Below the pieces are notes generated by a model. The model did no database searches, was not told where the DNA came from, and worked only from the letters and a program-made list of their open reading frames with translations. A program made the translations under genes and the position numbers. A stretch of 64,000 nucleotides of DNA from Leptolyngbya sp. KIOST-1 (lineage in GTDB: Bacteria; Cyanobacteriota; Cyanobacteriia; Phormidesmidales; Phormidesmidaceae). Where the stretch lies: assembly GCF_000763385.1 (NCBI RefSeq), contig NZ_JQFA01000004.1, forward strand, positions 620,001 to 684,000. Direction: 5' to 3'. Below, piece by piece: positions 1 through 8,316 of the stretch. How positions within the stretch are numbered: the stretch's first letter is position 1; every line of letters begins with the position of its first letter.

Positions 1-1473
1 GGCCCAGGCTTCGGTAACGCCGAGAACTTTCTCAATGTGGCCGGGCCAGATGTCGTTGTCGGTGGCCATCACCACCCCCAGCCCCTCGGCCACGGCCCGA
101 GCATTCCAGGGTTCGCCCACGCAGTAGCCGTCGATTGCACCGGATTTCAGGGTCGAGACCATCTGGGCCGGGGGAATCACCGTCAGGCTGACGTCGCGAT
201 CGGGGTCGATGCCGCCGGAGGCCAGCCAGTAGCGCAGCAGCAGGTTGTGCATGGAGGTGGGGTGCACCGCCGCCAGGGTATGCACCTGGTCGGGCCGGCG
301 ATCGATCGCCGCCTTGAAGTCGCCCAGGGAGCGCATCCCGGCATCCACCAGGCGCTTGCTAAAGGTGATGGCGTTGCCGTTGCGACTGAGGGTGAGGGCG
401 CTCACCATTGGCCTGGGGCGCTGGTTGCCATAGCCCAGGGTCATGCCCAGGGGCATACCGGCCACCATCATGGCGGCATCGAGGCGGCCCGTGGCTACCC
501 CATCGGCGATCGCATTCCAGCTCGGCTCCCGGTTCAGGGTGACATTGGTGAGGCCGTGGGCCTCAAACAGGCCCTTCTCCTTGGCCACCACCAGGGGCGC
601 ACAGTCCACCAGGGGAATAAAGCCCAGCTCCAGGTTGACCTTCTCCAGGCCGTTGGCGGCCACCGCCACCGTGGGCTTGGCCCGGTGCAGCTTGGCCCGC
701 TTTTGCTGGTTGAGAAAGTAGACAATTTCGTTGCGCAGGCTGTAGTAGTTGGGGTGCTTCACCACCTCCATGCGCTCCCGGGGCCGGGGGAAGGGCACAT
801 CGACGATCTGGCCCACGTGGGCCTCGGGGCCGTTGGTCATCAGCACGATGCGATCGCTGAGTAGCAGCGCCTCATCCACATCGTGGGTGACCATCACGCA
901 GGTGACTTCGTTTTCCTGGCAGATCTGCATCAGCTGTTCCTGCAAACCGCCCCGGGTCAGCGCGTCCAGCGCCCCAAAGGGCTCGTCCAGCAGCAGCAGC
1001 TTGGGGCGAATGGCCAGGGCGCGAGCGATCGCCACCCGCTGTTTCATGCCGCCGGAGATCTCGCCGGGGCGCTTGTGGGCGGCCTTTTGCAGCCCCACCA
1101 TCTCAATGTGGTGGTCGATCATGCGATCGCGCACCGGCTGGGGGTGCTTTTTCATCACCCGGTTTACCGCCAGGGCAATGTTTTCGCGCACCGTCAGCCA
1201 GGGCAGCAGGGAGTAGTTCTGAAACACCACCATGCGATCGGGGCCGGGTTCGGTCACCTGCCGCCCCTCCAGCACAATGCCCCCCGCGCTGGGCTGATCC
1301 AGCCCCGAGAGAATGTTGAGCAGGGTCGATTTACCGCAGCCCGAGTGACCCACCAGGGAGACAAACTCCCCTTTGTGAATTTGCAGGTCGATATTTTTCA
1401 GGGCAATGTATTCGCCCCCGGCGGGGAGCTTAAAGACGCGATCGACGTGGTCAACTTCGACAAAGACAGCCAT
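1..1473 (-). CDS. nrtC: Nitrate ABC transporter ATP-binding subunit with NrtA-like C-terminal domain (partial, runs off left edge)
   Basis: Cytoplasmic ATPase of the high-affinity nitrate/nitrite uptake transporter. The visible 491 residues contain a complete ABC domain: Walker A GHSGCGKS at 45-52, signature ISGGMKQR at 142-149, Walker B LLLLDEP at 162-168 and the H-loop VTHD around 198-201. From about residue 270 the protein continues into a domain homologous to the substrate-binding protein NrtA, which is the hallmark of NrtC (NrtD lacks it). In NrtC this domain is known to sense nitrate/ammonium and regulate transport. The ATG at 1471-1473 fits the family N-terminus. The gene is third in a leftward nrtA-nrtB-nrtC order and its 3' end lies outside the window, where nrtD would be expected. 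Confidence 0.96.
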   Translation of the reverse strand, partial: MAVFVEVDHVDRVFKLPAGGEYIALKNIDLQIHKGEFVSLVGHSGCGKSTLLNILSGLDQPSAGGIVLEGRQVTEPGPDRMVVFQNYSLLPWLTVRENIALAVNRVMKKHPQPVRDRMIDHHIEMVGLQKAAHKRPGEISGGMKQRVAIARALAIRPKLLLLDEPFGALDALTRGGLQEQLMQICQENEVTCVMVTHDVDEALLLSDRIVLMTNGPEAHVGQIVDVPFPRPRERMEVVKHPNYYSLRNEIVYFLNQQKRAKLHRAKPTVAVAANGLEKVNLELGFIPLVDCAPLVVAKEKGLFEAHGLTNVTLNREPSWNAIADGVATGRLDAAMMVAGMPLGMTLGYGNQRPRPMVSALTLSRNGNAITFSKRLVDAGMRSLGDFKAAIDRRPDQVHTLAAVHPTSMHNLLLRYWLASGGIDPDRDVSLTVIPPAQMVSTLKSGAIDGYCVGEPWNARAVAEGLGVVMATDNDIWPGHIEKVLGVTEAWA

Positions 1474-1776
1474 GGTGCAACAGGAGATAGGGTGCAGGCG
1501 AACAGAAATTTTGGATTGGCAATTTTGGATGGGTGAGGAGCCGTAGGGTGCATCCGCACAGCGAGGCATCGCTAGGTAATGTTTGACGAATGCATTTCGA
1601 TGAGAAGAGGGTAGGGTGGGCACCGCCCACCACTCACCTCTGGCAGAATCACAGGTTTTGGCCGACGCACCCAGGCAAGATTGATTGCAGGTAGCGCGGC
1701 GGAATGGTGGGCAGTGCCCACCCTCCGGTTTTCCGGCTCCCCTCTCCCCCAGGGAGAGGGGCTGGGGGTGAGGGCG
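1474..1776. repeat. nrtB-nrtC spacer filled with short palindromic repeats
   Basis: This 303-bp spacer inside the operon carries two related palindromes, GGTGGGC(N)nGCCCACC, near 1616-1632 and 1707-1724. It also has a perfect hairpin at 1739-1761, CCCCTCTCCC-CCA-GGGAGAGGGG (10-bp arms, 3-nt loop), directly after the nrtB stop on the coding strand. No reading frame looks genuine. The hairpin lacks a U-tract, so it is more likely an mRNA-stabilising or polarity element than a full terminator (inference). Confidence 0.7.
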
Positions 1777-2622
1777 CTACTGCTTTTGTTCTTCGGGCAG
1801 TACCAGGCTGCCGATGAACACAATCAGGCGATCGAGCAGCAGACCGACAATGCCCACGTAGACGATGGCAATGATGATGTCGCTGATGCGGGAGCTGTTC
1901 CAGGCATCCCAGATGAAGAAGCCAATGCCCACGCCGCCAATCAGCATCTCCGCCGCTACGATCGCCAGCCAGGAGAGGCCAATGCCAATCCGCAGACCGG
2001 TAAAGATATAGGGCACCGTCGCCGGAAACAAAATCTTAAAGAAGTACTGGATCTTCGACAGCCGCAGCACCCGAGCCACGTTGTTGTAGTCCTGGGGAAT
2101 CTGGCGCACTCCCTCGGTGGTGTTGATGATGATGGGCCAGATAGCCGTAATGAAAATCACGAAAATAGCGGAGGGGTTGGCCTGCTGAAAGGCGGCCAGG
2201 GAGATGGGCAGCCAGGCCAGAGGGGGCACCGTCCGCAAAATCTGAAACAGCGGGTCGAGGGCGCTGTACATAATCGAACTGGTGCCGACCAGAATGCCCA
2301 GGGCAATTCCCGCGATCGCGGCCAGGCTAAAACCCAGGGCCACCCGCTGCAGACTGCTCCACACCTGCCAGAACAGACCGCGATCGGTGCCGCCGTAGTC
2401 AAAGAATGGGTTGACGATCAGCTCCCAGGTATCCTGCACGGTGCGGATTGGGGTGGGTAGGTTGGCGTTTGGCCCCATGGTTAGCAGTTGCCAGATCACC
2501 ACAAACAGCACAACGGCGATCAGGGGCGGAATCAGCCCTTTCAGCCAGTTCAACGCCTGGCCGCTGAGCTTTTGCAGGTTAAATCGCGATCGCGTCGATC
2601 GAATATCGAGGGGTGCGGTCAT
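1777..2622 (-). CDS. nrtB: Nitrate ABC transporter permease
   Basis: Integral inner-membrane subunit of the nitrate/nitrite transporter. The 281 residues match the usual NrtB length. A hydrophilic N-terminus of about 30 residues precedes a hydrophobic segment (LIAVVLFVVIWQLL), then several further membrane spans and the binding-protein-dependent permease fold. The EAA-type loop that docks on the ATPase is around residues 170-195 (IPQDYNNVARVLRLS). It lies between nrtA and nrtC in the same orientation, separated from both by repeat-bearing spacers of 153 and 303 bp instead of the tight spacing usual within an operon. Confidence 0.95.
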   Translation of the reverse strand: MTAPLDIRSTRSRFNLQKLSGQALNWLKGLIPPLIAVVLFVVIWQLLTMGPNANLPTPIRTVQDTWELIVNPFFDYGGTDRGLFWQVWSSLQRVALGFSLAAIAGIALGILVGTSSIMYSALDPLFQILRTVPPLAWLPISLAAFQQANPSAIFVIFITAIWPIIINTTEGVRQIPQDYNNVARVLRLSKIQYFFKILFPATVPYIFTGLRIGIGLSWLAIVAAEMLIGGVGIGFFIWDAWNSSRISDIIIAIVYVGIVGLLLDRLIVFIGSLVLPEEQKQ

Positions 2623-2732
2623 CGGGAACAGGTCTCCAGAGAGTACAGCGGGCGGACGAATGTTGGCCTGGGGATTTTGGATTTTGGCGAGTCCCAGATC
2701 CCCGACCGGGAGAGGTAGGGGTGGGTTTCCGG

Positions 2733-2757
2733 CCCCCTCGCCCGTAGGGCGAGGGGG
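2733..2757. repeat. Perfect hairpin between nrtA and nrtB
   Basis: CCCCCTCGCCC-GTA-GGGCGAGGGGG has 11-bp perfect arms and a 3-nt loop, just downstream of the nrtA stop codon on the coding strand. It has no U-tract. Stem-loops after a binding-protein gene commonly protect the upstream mRNA, which would let NrtA accumulate above NrtB/NrtC (inference). Confidence 0.7.
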
Positions 2758-2775
2758 ATGAGGGCGAGGGGAGTC

Positions 2776-4089
2776 CTACACCCGCTTGATCGCCAGGCTG
2801 TCCAGGTAGGCCTGGTAGTTTTCGGGGTCAAACTGAATGCCGTCGAAGAAGGTTTCAACACCGCGCGACGTGCTGGCGGGAATGGCGTCTTCCTGACCCA
2901 GGGCGATCGCTGCCTCGCGCCAGAGGTCTTCGCGGTTGACCTCATCCACCCAGGCGTTGACGTCGGTATCGGCGGGCAGCTTGCCCCAGCGGATGTTCTC
3001 CACCAGGAACCACAGGTCGTGGCTCTTGAAGGGGTAGGAGGCGTAGTCGTCCCAGTACTTCTGCTTCAGGTCAGGCAGTTCCTCGACCCGGCCATTGCCG
3101 AAGTCAAACTTGCCCTGGGAGCGGTCAATAATGTCGTCGAAGGGCACGTTAAACCAGGCCCGCTGGGAGAGAATGCGGCACATTTCCTCGGTGTTTTCGG
3201 GCTGGCTGCACCACATGGCGGCCTCCATAGTGCCCATCAAAAGCGCCTTGGCGGCGTTCGGGTTGGCGTCCACCCAGTCGGCCCGCATACCAAAGGCTTT
3301 TTCGGGGTGGTCTTTCCACATTTCGCCCGTGGTCAGGGCGTTGTAGCCAATCTGCTGGTTCACGGTTTGCAGGGGCCAGGGCTCACCCACGCAGAAGGCA
3401 TCCATATTGCCCACCTTGACGTTGGCCACCATCTGGGGCGGCGGCACCACAATGGTGTCGATGTCCTGGTCGGGGTCGATGCCGCCCGCCGCCAGCCAGT
3501 AACGAATCCATAGGTCGTGGGTACCGCCGGGGAAGGTCATCGCCGCCTTCAGCTCGCTGCCCGCGGACTTGCGCTGGGCAAAGATGGGCTGGAGGGGAGA
3601 ACTATCGAGGCCGATGTTGGCATCGAGGTAGTCGTTGGAGAGGGAAATCCCCTGGCCGTTGACGTTGAGGCGGGCCAGGATGTACATGGGCACCTCGCGG
3701 CCATCGGTGACAATGCCCTTGGAGATCAGGTAGGGCATGGGGGTGAGAATGTGGGCCCCGTCGATGCCACCGCCACCGGAACCCAGCACCAGGTTGTCGC
3801 GGGTGGTGCCCCAGGAGGCCTGTTTTTCCACCGACACGTCAGTCATGCCGTACTTGTCGTAGAAGCCTTTGACCTTGGCGATGATCAGCGGCGCAGAGTC
3901 GGTCAGGGCAATGAAACCCAGCTTGGCGGTCGGGGTTTCGGGGGCATCTTCGGGACCGAGCGCCACCTCGGGGGAGTTGTCTGTAGCCGCTGGATTCGAG
4001 CCCCCCTGACTGCAGGCGTGAAGCAGTACAGTACCAGCAGCGGCGGTGCCAGCGTTGATCAAAAATTTACGGCGATTTAGTCGAGTCAT
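2776..4089 (-). CDS. nrtA: Nitrate/nitrite-binding lipoprotein
   Basis: Periplasmic, membrane-anchored substrate-binding protein of the nitrate transporter, 437 residues as expected. The N-terminus has a twin-arginine-like RRKFL at 6-10, a hydrophobic stretch and a lipobox LLHAC, giving a lipidated Cys26; a Ser/Asn/Pro-rich linker follows. The fold is the NMT1/SsuA-like periplasmic binding type (KLGFIALTDSAPLIIAKVKGF region), and it is clearly homologous to the C-terminal half of the neighbouring NrtC. It is the first gene of the operon and lies about 430 nt downstream of a consensus NtcA promoter. No nirA is adjacent, unlike many cyanobacterial nirA-nrtABCD operons. Confidence 0.96.
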   Translation of the reverse strand: MTRLNRRKFLINAGTAAAGTVLLHACSQGGSNPAATDNSPEVALGPEDAPETPTAKLGFIALTDSAPLIIAKVKGFYDKYGMTDVSVEKQASWGTTRDNLVLGSGGGGIDGAHILTPMPYLISKGIVTDGREVPMYILARLNVNGQGISLSNDYLDANIGLDSSPLQPIFAQRKSAGSELKAAMTFPGGTHDLWIRYWLAAGGIDPDQDIDTIVVPPPQMVANVKVGNMDAFCVGEPWPLQTVNQQIGYNALTTGEMWKDHPEKAFGMRADWVDANPNAAKALLMGTMEAAMWCSQPENTEEMCRILSQRAWFNVPFDDIIDRSQGKFDFGNGRVEELPDLKQKYWDDYASYPFKSHDLWFLVENIRWGKLPADTDVNAWVDEVNREDLWREAAIALGQEDAIPASTSRGVETFFDGIQFDPENYQAYLDSLAIKRV

Positions 4090-4877
4090 GTTGCACTCAC
4101 TCCAGGGTTATGCAAAGCGGTAAAAACAAAAAGTGATCAGGGTATCGGCTGACCGCCGTTGGGCCAATCTCTGTGCCGAGTCCACAGAAGGTTGGAGATT
4201 CACTCAATTGTTTGTTCTGACACCGACAGCTTTTGGATTTCTATAAAACCAGAAACTGCCCAGCTAAAATGTGGCAACGTTGGCAGAACAAATGGAATTT
4301 AAGCGATCAATTGGTCGGCTTTGGTTTAAGACAGGCATTTGAGCATTACCACTCCCGGCGCATCACTGAACCAAGAGACAGTTTTTTTAAGGGCTCTTCA
4401 CCCTGTCGGCGAAGTAAAGTCTGAATTTTACAAAACCACAGCCCCGCAATTTTTTACTGAATTCTACTTGCGAACCGCCGCGACAAAGTCAACATTTCTG
4501 TGCTTCTGTATTGCGGCATTTGAGGTTAAGTTATTCAAACTCAGCCAGGGGTTTTGTATTTTTAGTTACGCTTTGCAATTAGCCATCCATTTATCGCATG
4601 AGCAAGATGTAGGATTTGCATAATTGACCCCAAAACCCCGATTCTCCGCGACCGCGGTAGCCCCAGAGCAGCAAAAGTAAGCCCCGATCGCGGCGACGGG
4701 AGCCACGACCGGGGCAACAGTGGGTTGGGTGGGCCTGGGAAAAGTGCCCAACTAGAGCCGACTCACCCGGATTGGTCACAAAGCAGCAATGGGCGACCGC
4801 CCCTGGCCTAAATTTGGCCTCCACCTGAAGCGCCCCCCAGGCAGCGGATTGCGTCCTGTCCAGGAATGGGGCCGGGG
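4090..4877. other. Long AT-richer leader of nrtA and intergenic space
   Basis: About 790 bp without a convincing gene, visibly poorer in GC between roughly 4200 and 4620 than the flanking coding DNA. It holds the NtcA promoter (separate entry) and, downstream of it on the minus strand, an untranslated leader of about 430 nt. Short frames here, such as 94 codons on the plus strand at 4339-4623, have no recognisable domain and overlap the promoter. An imperfect hairpin near 4681-4714 (GCCCCGATCG / CGACCGGGGC) may serve as a weak terminator for the leftward gene ending at 4878. Confidence 0.55.
4528..4569 (-). promoter_or_regulatory. NtcA-activated promoter of the nrt operon
   Basis: Read on the minus strand, GTAACTAAAAATAC (4569-4556) is a perfect GTA-N8-TAC NtcA site. 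After exactly 22 nt comes TAACTT (4533-4528), a match to the TAN3T -10 element. This is the canonical class II NtcA architecture (GTA-N8-TAC, N20-24, TAN3T) known from nitrogen-regulated cyanobacterial promoters. The start site should be near 4521. The site predicts activation of nrtABC(D) by NtcA/2-oxoglutarate under nitrogen limitation and repression by ammonium. On the plus strand the same palindrome has no correctly placed -10. Confidence 0.85.
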
Positions 4878-5315
4878 CTACAAAAGCTTGTTGGCCATCC
4901 CGATCAGCCCGGCCATCTGGCCCAGGTCGACCTCGCCGGAGAGCACTTTTTGCAGCAGCCCGCCGCCTTTGGCATTCGATCCTTTGACCAAAAACTGAGC
5001 GATCAGCGGAGTAACGCTTCTGACCATTGCTGGATCGGCCCCGACCCGCTGGGCGATCGCGGTGATTTGCTCGTTGGCCAGCAGTCGCTCCACCGCCCCT
5101 GTGGCTGCCACCGTTTGCAGCGTCGTCATCAGCGACCCCGGATTGTTCCGTCCTTTGGCCTGCAGCACGCCCTGGAGGCCACTGGCGATGCCGCCAATCT
5201 TGTTGTTCTCCACTGGGGCATTGTTGAGACTGCCCAAAATTGAACCCATCAGACCGCCGCTAGCTTCAGTATCGTTGGCGGCGATCGCCTGGTTGAGCAC
5301 ACCCATCAAATCCAT
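4878..5315 (-). CDS. DUF937-like small soluble protein
   Basis: 145 residues, rich in Gly, Ala, Leu and Asn, with no signal peptide or membrane span. The pattern (short helices with LGSLLNN/GLLGGLL-like segments, ITAIAQRVGADPAMVRSVTPLIAQFL around 83-108, then VLSGEVDLGQMAGLIGMANKLL at the C-terminus) resembles the DUF937/YidB family, whose function is not established. The match is by eye and only moderate. Its ATG at 5313-5315 is unambiguous. It lies alone between the nrt promoter region and the photolyase gene, both in the same orientation. Confidence 0.65.
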   Translation of the reverse strand: MDLMGVLNQAIAANDTEASGGLMGSILGSLNNAPVENNKIGGIASGLQGVLQAKGRNNPGSLMTTLQTVAATGAVERLLANEQITAIAQRVGADPAMVRSVTPLIAQFLVKGSNAKGGGLLQKVLSGEVDLGQMAGLIGMANKLL

Positions 5316-5425
5316 CTGCTCAGTCCTCCGTCAAATGTTCCTGTCCCCTGTCTCGAATAGGCTAAGCCCTTTCCCCCCGGGCGGCAAGTCCACTGGGGAA
5401 CATCTTCGGGCGCCATACTCGGACG

Positions 5426-7117
5426 CTATGCCAGGGGTCGATCCAGATCGAGCAGGCTGAGCTGGTGAATGGTGGGGTCTGTGGCCTGGGGTTTGGGGCG
5501 GCGGCGGCGCGATCGCGGTGGCGCAATGGCGACGTGGGCCACAAACCAGGTCCGCAGGGCCGCCGCCTCTTCTGGCCCCAGGTCGCTCAGCGGCAGCGCC
5601 GCCGGAAACAGATCGTTCCCAGGGGCTGCGGCCCAGCCCACCTCGCCGCCGTAGAGATCGGTGCCAAAGGGAGTCAGGTCTGAGGGCATCGGGGCCAAAA
5701 ACGGCAGCAGGTTGCTGGCGTGAAGGAACTGGCCCCGCTGGGCTTCGAGTTGTTTGACCCGGCGCTGGCGGGCGGCTTTGTAGTTGAGAATGGGGGCCGG
5801 GTAGCCGGAGAGGGTGGGTGGGCGGCCCAGCTGGCTGGCGGGCACATCGGCCAACTCCGGCACCCAGCGCTTGATGAACTCCCCCTCCGGATCGCAGCGA
5901 TCGACAGCCACCTGGCCAGGGTTGTAGATGCGGGTCCAGGTCTTGTCCACGCAGTGGGTAACCCCCGACTGCATGGCCCACTGGTAGTGGTCGATGGGGC
6001 AGTCACCGTCGATCAGGTGGCGCATGAAGTGCAGCGCTCCGTAGCGCCAGTCAATGCCGCCCAAATTGCTCAAAAAGCTAGCGTAGATGGCGCGGGTGCG
6101 AAAGTTTAGCGCCAGGTAGCCGCCCGTGGCCTGGAGGCAGCGCGCGGCGGCATCCACAATCGGGAAGCCGGTTTGCCCGGACTGCCAGGCCTGGTAGAGG
6201 TCGGCGTCAAAGCTCCAGCCTCCATAGTCGCCCCCACCGTCGCCCTCGTCAAAGGTACGGTAGAGCGATCGCAGCTCCAGCTGAGGCAGATAGCGAAACC
6301 GCTGGGCAAATCCGCTGCCCCAGCGCAGCCGCGAAATTAGCTGCTGGTGGCTGCGGCGCAGGCGGCTGTCGCCCCAGTCGGGAGCCTGACGAACGGTCTG
6401 CACGCACTCCCGCACCGAGATTACGCCGAACTTGATGTGGGGACTGAGGCCCGTGGTGGCTTCGGCGCTGGGGTAGGAGAGCTGCCAGTAGTAGCGATCG
6501 GCCTTGGCGGCCAGGAAGTCCTGCAGTAGGGTGCGGGCGGCGGCGGTACTGGCCGGGGGCAGCGGCTTGCCGTCGGCCTGGTGGCCCAGGCTGCCCAGGT
6601 CCGGCAGGGGCTCGGTGGGGAGATCCGGCGGAACCAGGACCTGGGTCGGCGTGGGCACCAGGGGCTGTCCCATTTCGCGGTACCAGATCTCGCGGTAGTC
6701 GGGGTAGGGGACCAGGGGGTCAACGCTGGCGGCCGGTTCAAACCAGCGAATCTTCAGGTTTTGCTCAGCCAGAGCCCGGTTGAGGCGGGCATCGCGCACC
6801 CGCCCGTAGATGCGCTCCACATCGGTGTGGGCATAGATGCCGTCGGCCCCGGTCGCGCGCAGCAGCTCGGGCAGCACCTGCACGGGGTCCCCCGATCGCA
6901 GGATCAGCCGTCCCCCCAGCCCCCTCAAGTCCGCATTCAGGGCGTGCAGGGCCGCCAGCAAAAAGGCCACCCGCGCCGACCCGGTTTCGGGGTGGTGCAG
7001 CAGGGCGCGATCGAACACAAACACGGGCACCACCAGCCCCCGCCGGGCCGCCCGCAGCAGCGGCTCGTGGTCAGACACCCGCAGGTCGCGACGAAACCAG
7101 ACGATGGTTGTGTTCAT
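5426..7117 (-). CDS. Cryptochrome/photolyase family flavoprotein
   Basis: FAD-dependent DNA photolyase or blue-light receptor, 563 residues. The ATG at 7115-7117 is chosen because TIVWFRRDLRVSDHEPL, the classical photolyase N-terminus, begins right after it; a longer frame to 7198 adds an unrelated 27 residues. An N-terminal antenna-binding alpha/beta domain (1-130) and a helical FAD domain are seen (LSPHIKFGVIS 224-234, TGFPIVDAAARCL 316-328, IDWRYGALHFMRHLIDGD 355-372, CDPEGEFIKRWVPEL 408-422). By hand alignment the residue facing FAD N5 is Asp376 (DHYQW), where CPD photolyases have Asn; plant cryptochromes also have Asp. The usual Trp-Gln-Trp substrate loop is replaced by WAMQSGVTHC. CPD repair activity is therefore uncertain. 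A LexA-box-like sequence lies about 120 bp upstream. Confidence 0.9.
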   Translation of the reverse strand: MNTTIVWFRRDLRVSDHEPLLRAARRGLVVPVFVFDRALLHHPETGSARVAFLLAALHALNADLRGLGGRLILRSGDPVQVLPELLRATGADGIYAHTDVERIYGRVRDARLNRALAEQNLKIRWFEPAASVDPLVPYPDYREIWYREMGQPLVPTPTQVLVPPDLPTEPLPDLGSLGHQADGKPLPPASTAAARTLLQDFLAAKADRYYWQLSYPSAEATTGLSPHIKFGVISVRECVQTVRQAPDWGDSRLRRSHQQLISRLRWGSGFAQRFRYLPQLELRSLYRTFDEGDGGGDYGGWSFDADLYQAWQSGQTGFPIVDAAARCLQATGGYLALNFRTRAIYASFLSNLGGIDWRYGALHFMRHLIDGDCPIDHYQWAMQSGVTHCVDKTWTRIYNPGQVAVDRCDPEGEFIKRWVPELADVPASQLGRPPTLSGYPAPILNYKAARQRRVKQLEAQRGQFLHASNLLPFLAPMPSDLTPFGTDLYGGEVGWAAAPGNDLFPAALPLSDLGPEEAAALRTWFVAHVAIAPPRSRRRRPKPQATDPTIHQLSLLDLDRPLA

Positions 7118-7568
7118 GGCGGTGGCAGCAGGGCGATCGCGGTCAGGATGGCGTGGCTGGGTAGAGCCTGAAAGCAGGGGGGCGATCGCCCTTTTCAAAC
7201 CGTAACAAAAAAATATGACCCCAGCCGCTTGCTGAATAGTATTTCTGTACTATACTTGTACTCGCAAGCTACTCCTGCGCTCTGCACCGTCCGCTGCCGT
7301 TGCTCTCCAGCGCTTCCCTCCGGGGGGCGATAACCGAGCCGACGGCAGGCATCGTCCCTCTGGCCTAAACACTATAGCTACCTGTCTCTGGTGCCTGGGG
7401 CATCGGTGGCCGGTGGCGCTTGAAAAGGTGTATGTCTTCCAGCTGGCCACCCACCCCTGGAGAAACTGGCCGGGTGGGGTTCAGGTTTTTGCCCCTGGTC
7501 GCTAATTCCGGCAGAGTTGGGAGCCCCCTGTTTCCATTCCCCAACAGTAGACAGCAAAGGTCAACGCC
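7118..7568. other. Intergenic region between divergent genes, with promoters
   Basis: 451 bp between the leftward photolyase gene and the rightward membrane-protein gene. It holds the LexA-box-like site at 7238-7251 and overlapping GTAC-containing repeats just after it (7248-7262). No further gene was seen. Confidence 0.5.
7238..7251. promoter_or_regulatory. Candidate cyanobacterial LexA box
   Basis: AGTATTTCTGTACT fits the Anabaena-type LexA consensus RGTACNNNDGTWCB with one mismatch (T for C at the fifth base). It lies 121 bp upstream of the photolyase start and about 317 bp upstream of the rightward gene. A DNA-repair gene is a plausible target, but cyanobacterial LexA regulons vary and this is a single imperfect match. 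Confidence 0.35.
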
Positions 7569-8183
7569 ATGGCTCAACAATCCTCGTATCCGGTTTCGTC
7601 CCACTATCGCCCCCAGGTACCCCAAACTGGGCCGTCGGCGCCGTCTCAGGCAGCTGGCCAGGGCAATGCCCACCGCTCGTCCCAGCGGTCCTACCCGGGG
7701 CAGCAGACTCAGCGATCCGCTCACCCCTGGAGCGAAGGTCAAGCGGGACCCCAACCCTACGGCACCGCCCCAACGCGGATGAGCGGTCGGGCGATCTACG
7801 GCCAGGCGGGTCGCCATCAACCCCGTCAGGTGCTGGTGGCGGGCGGGTCGGTACTGGCCCTGGCGGCGCTGCTGATCACCCCCAACCTGAACCAGGAAAC
7901 CGCCCAGGAGGTTGAGCCCTTTACCTGCCTTCGCCAGGAACAGCCCCAGGCCCTGGTGTCTCGCGACCAGGTCAAAAAGCTTTTAGAAACCGATCTACAG
8001 GCCTCCAAGGCCACGGTGCAGGAGTTCCTCAAGGCTCCCTACTGCGTGCTGTCGCCCGGAAAAACCGAGGCCGGGCTGCCCGCAGACCGCGAGGCCTACC
8101 CCCTGGAGTTTGACCCCCAAACCTGGCTGGTGGTGCTCTACGACGGCGATCGCTACGTCGGCTACGACTTTAGATTTCGCTAG
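7569..8183 (+). CDS. Membrane-anchored protein with disordered Q/S/P-rich N-terminus
   Basis: 204 residues, not recognised. Residues 1-85 are low complexity (Gln, Ser, Pro, Gly, Arg) and probably disordered. One membrane span follows (VLVAGGSVLALAALLIT, about 88-104), then a compact C-terminal domain of about 100 residues that contains two Cys and ends in YDGDRYVGYDFRFR. The topology suggests a cytoplasmic N-terminal tail and a periplasmic or lumenal globular domain (inference). The ATG at 7569 is preceded by a purine-rich AGCAAAGG. The stop codon TAG (8181-8183) lies in the terminal CTAG of the dispersed repeat that begins at 8180. Confidence 0.7.
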   Translation: MAQQSSYPVSSHYRPQVPQTGPSAPSQAAGQGNAHRSSQRSYPGQQTQRSAHPWSEGQAGPQPYGTAPTRMSGRAIYGQAGRHQPRQVLVAGGSVLALAALLITPNLNQETAQEVEPFTCLRQEQPQALVSRDQVKKLLETDLQASKATVQEFLKAPYCVLSPGKTEAGLPADREAYPLEFDPQTWLVVLYDGDRYVGYDFRFR

Positions 8184-8280
8184 TACTCTGCGGCGCAAGT
8201 TGGCCAACCATGCCTGACCCCTGGCACCCGGCACCCAACACCCACAGCAAGGGTGTTGTATTTCTGCCCGCCAACACCAG
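8180..8280 (-). repeat. Dispersed repeat R1, copy 1
   Basis: About 100 bp, the reverse complement of the element at 20065-20171: CTAGTACTCTGCGGC at one end, the shared core GGCACCCGGCACCCAACACC in the middle, and TTTCTGCCCGCCAACACCAG at the other end (16 of 20 identical to copy 2). It begins inside the stop codon of the preceding gene. Confidence 0.75.
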
Positions 8281-8316
8281 TTGGCCTAACCCAGGTCGGG
8301 GCCTGGAGCCCTTTTA

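Noticed and set aside
1681-2460. 259-codon plus-strand frame across nrtB/nrtC spacer
   Set aside because: It is antisense to nrtB, with His/Gly/Asp-rich composition typical of complementary frames in high-GC DNA.
4339-4623. 94-codon plus-strand frame in the nrtA leader
   Set aside because: Overlaps the NtcA promoter, no ribosome-binding site, no domain.
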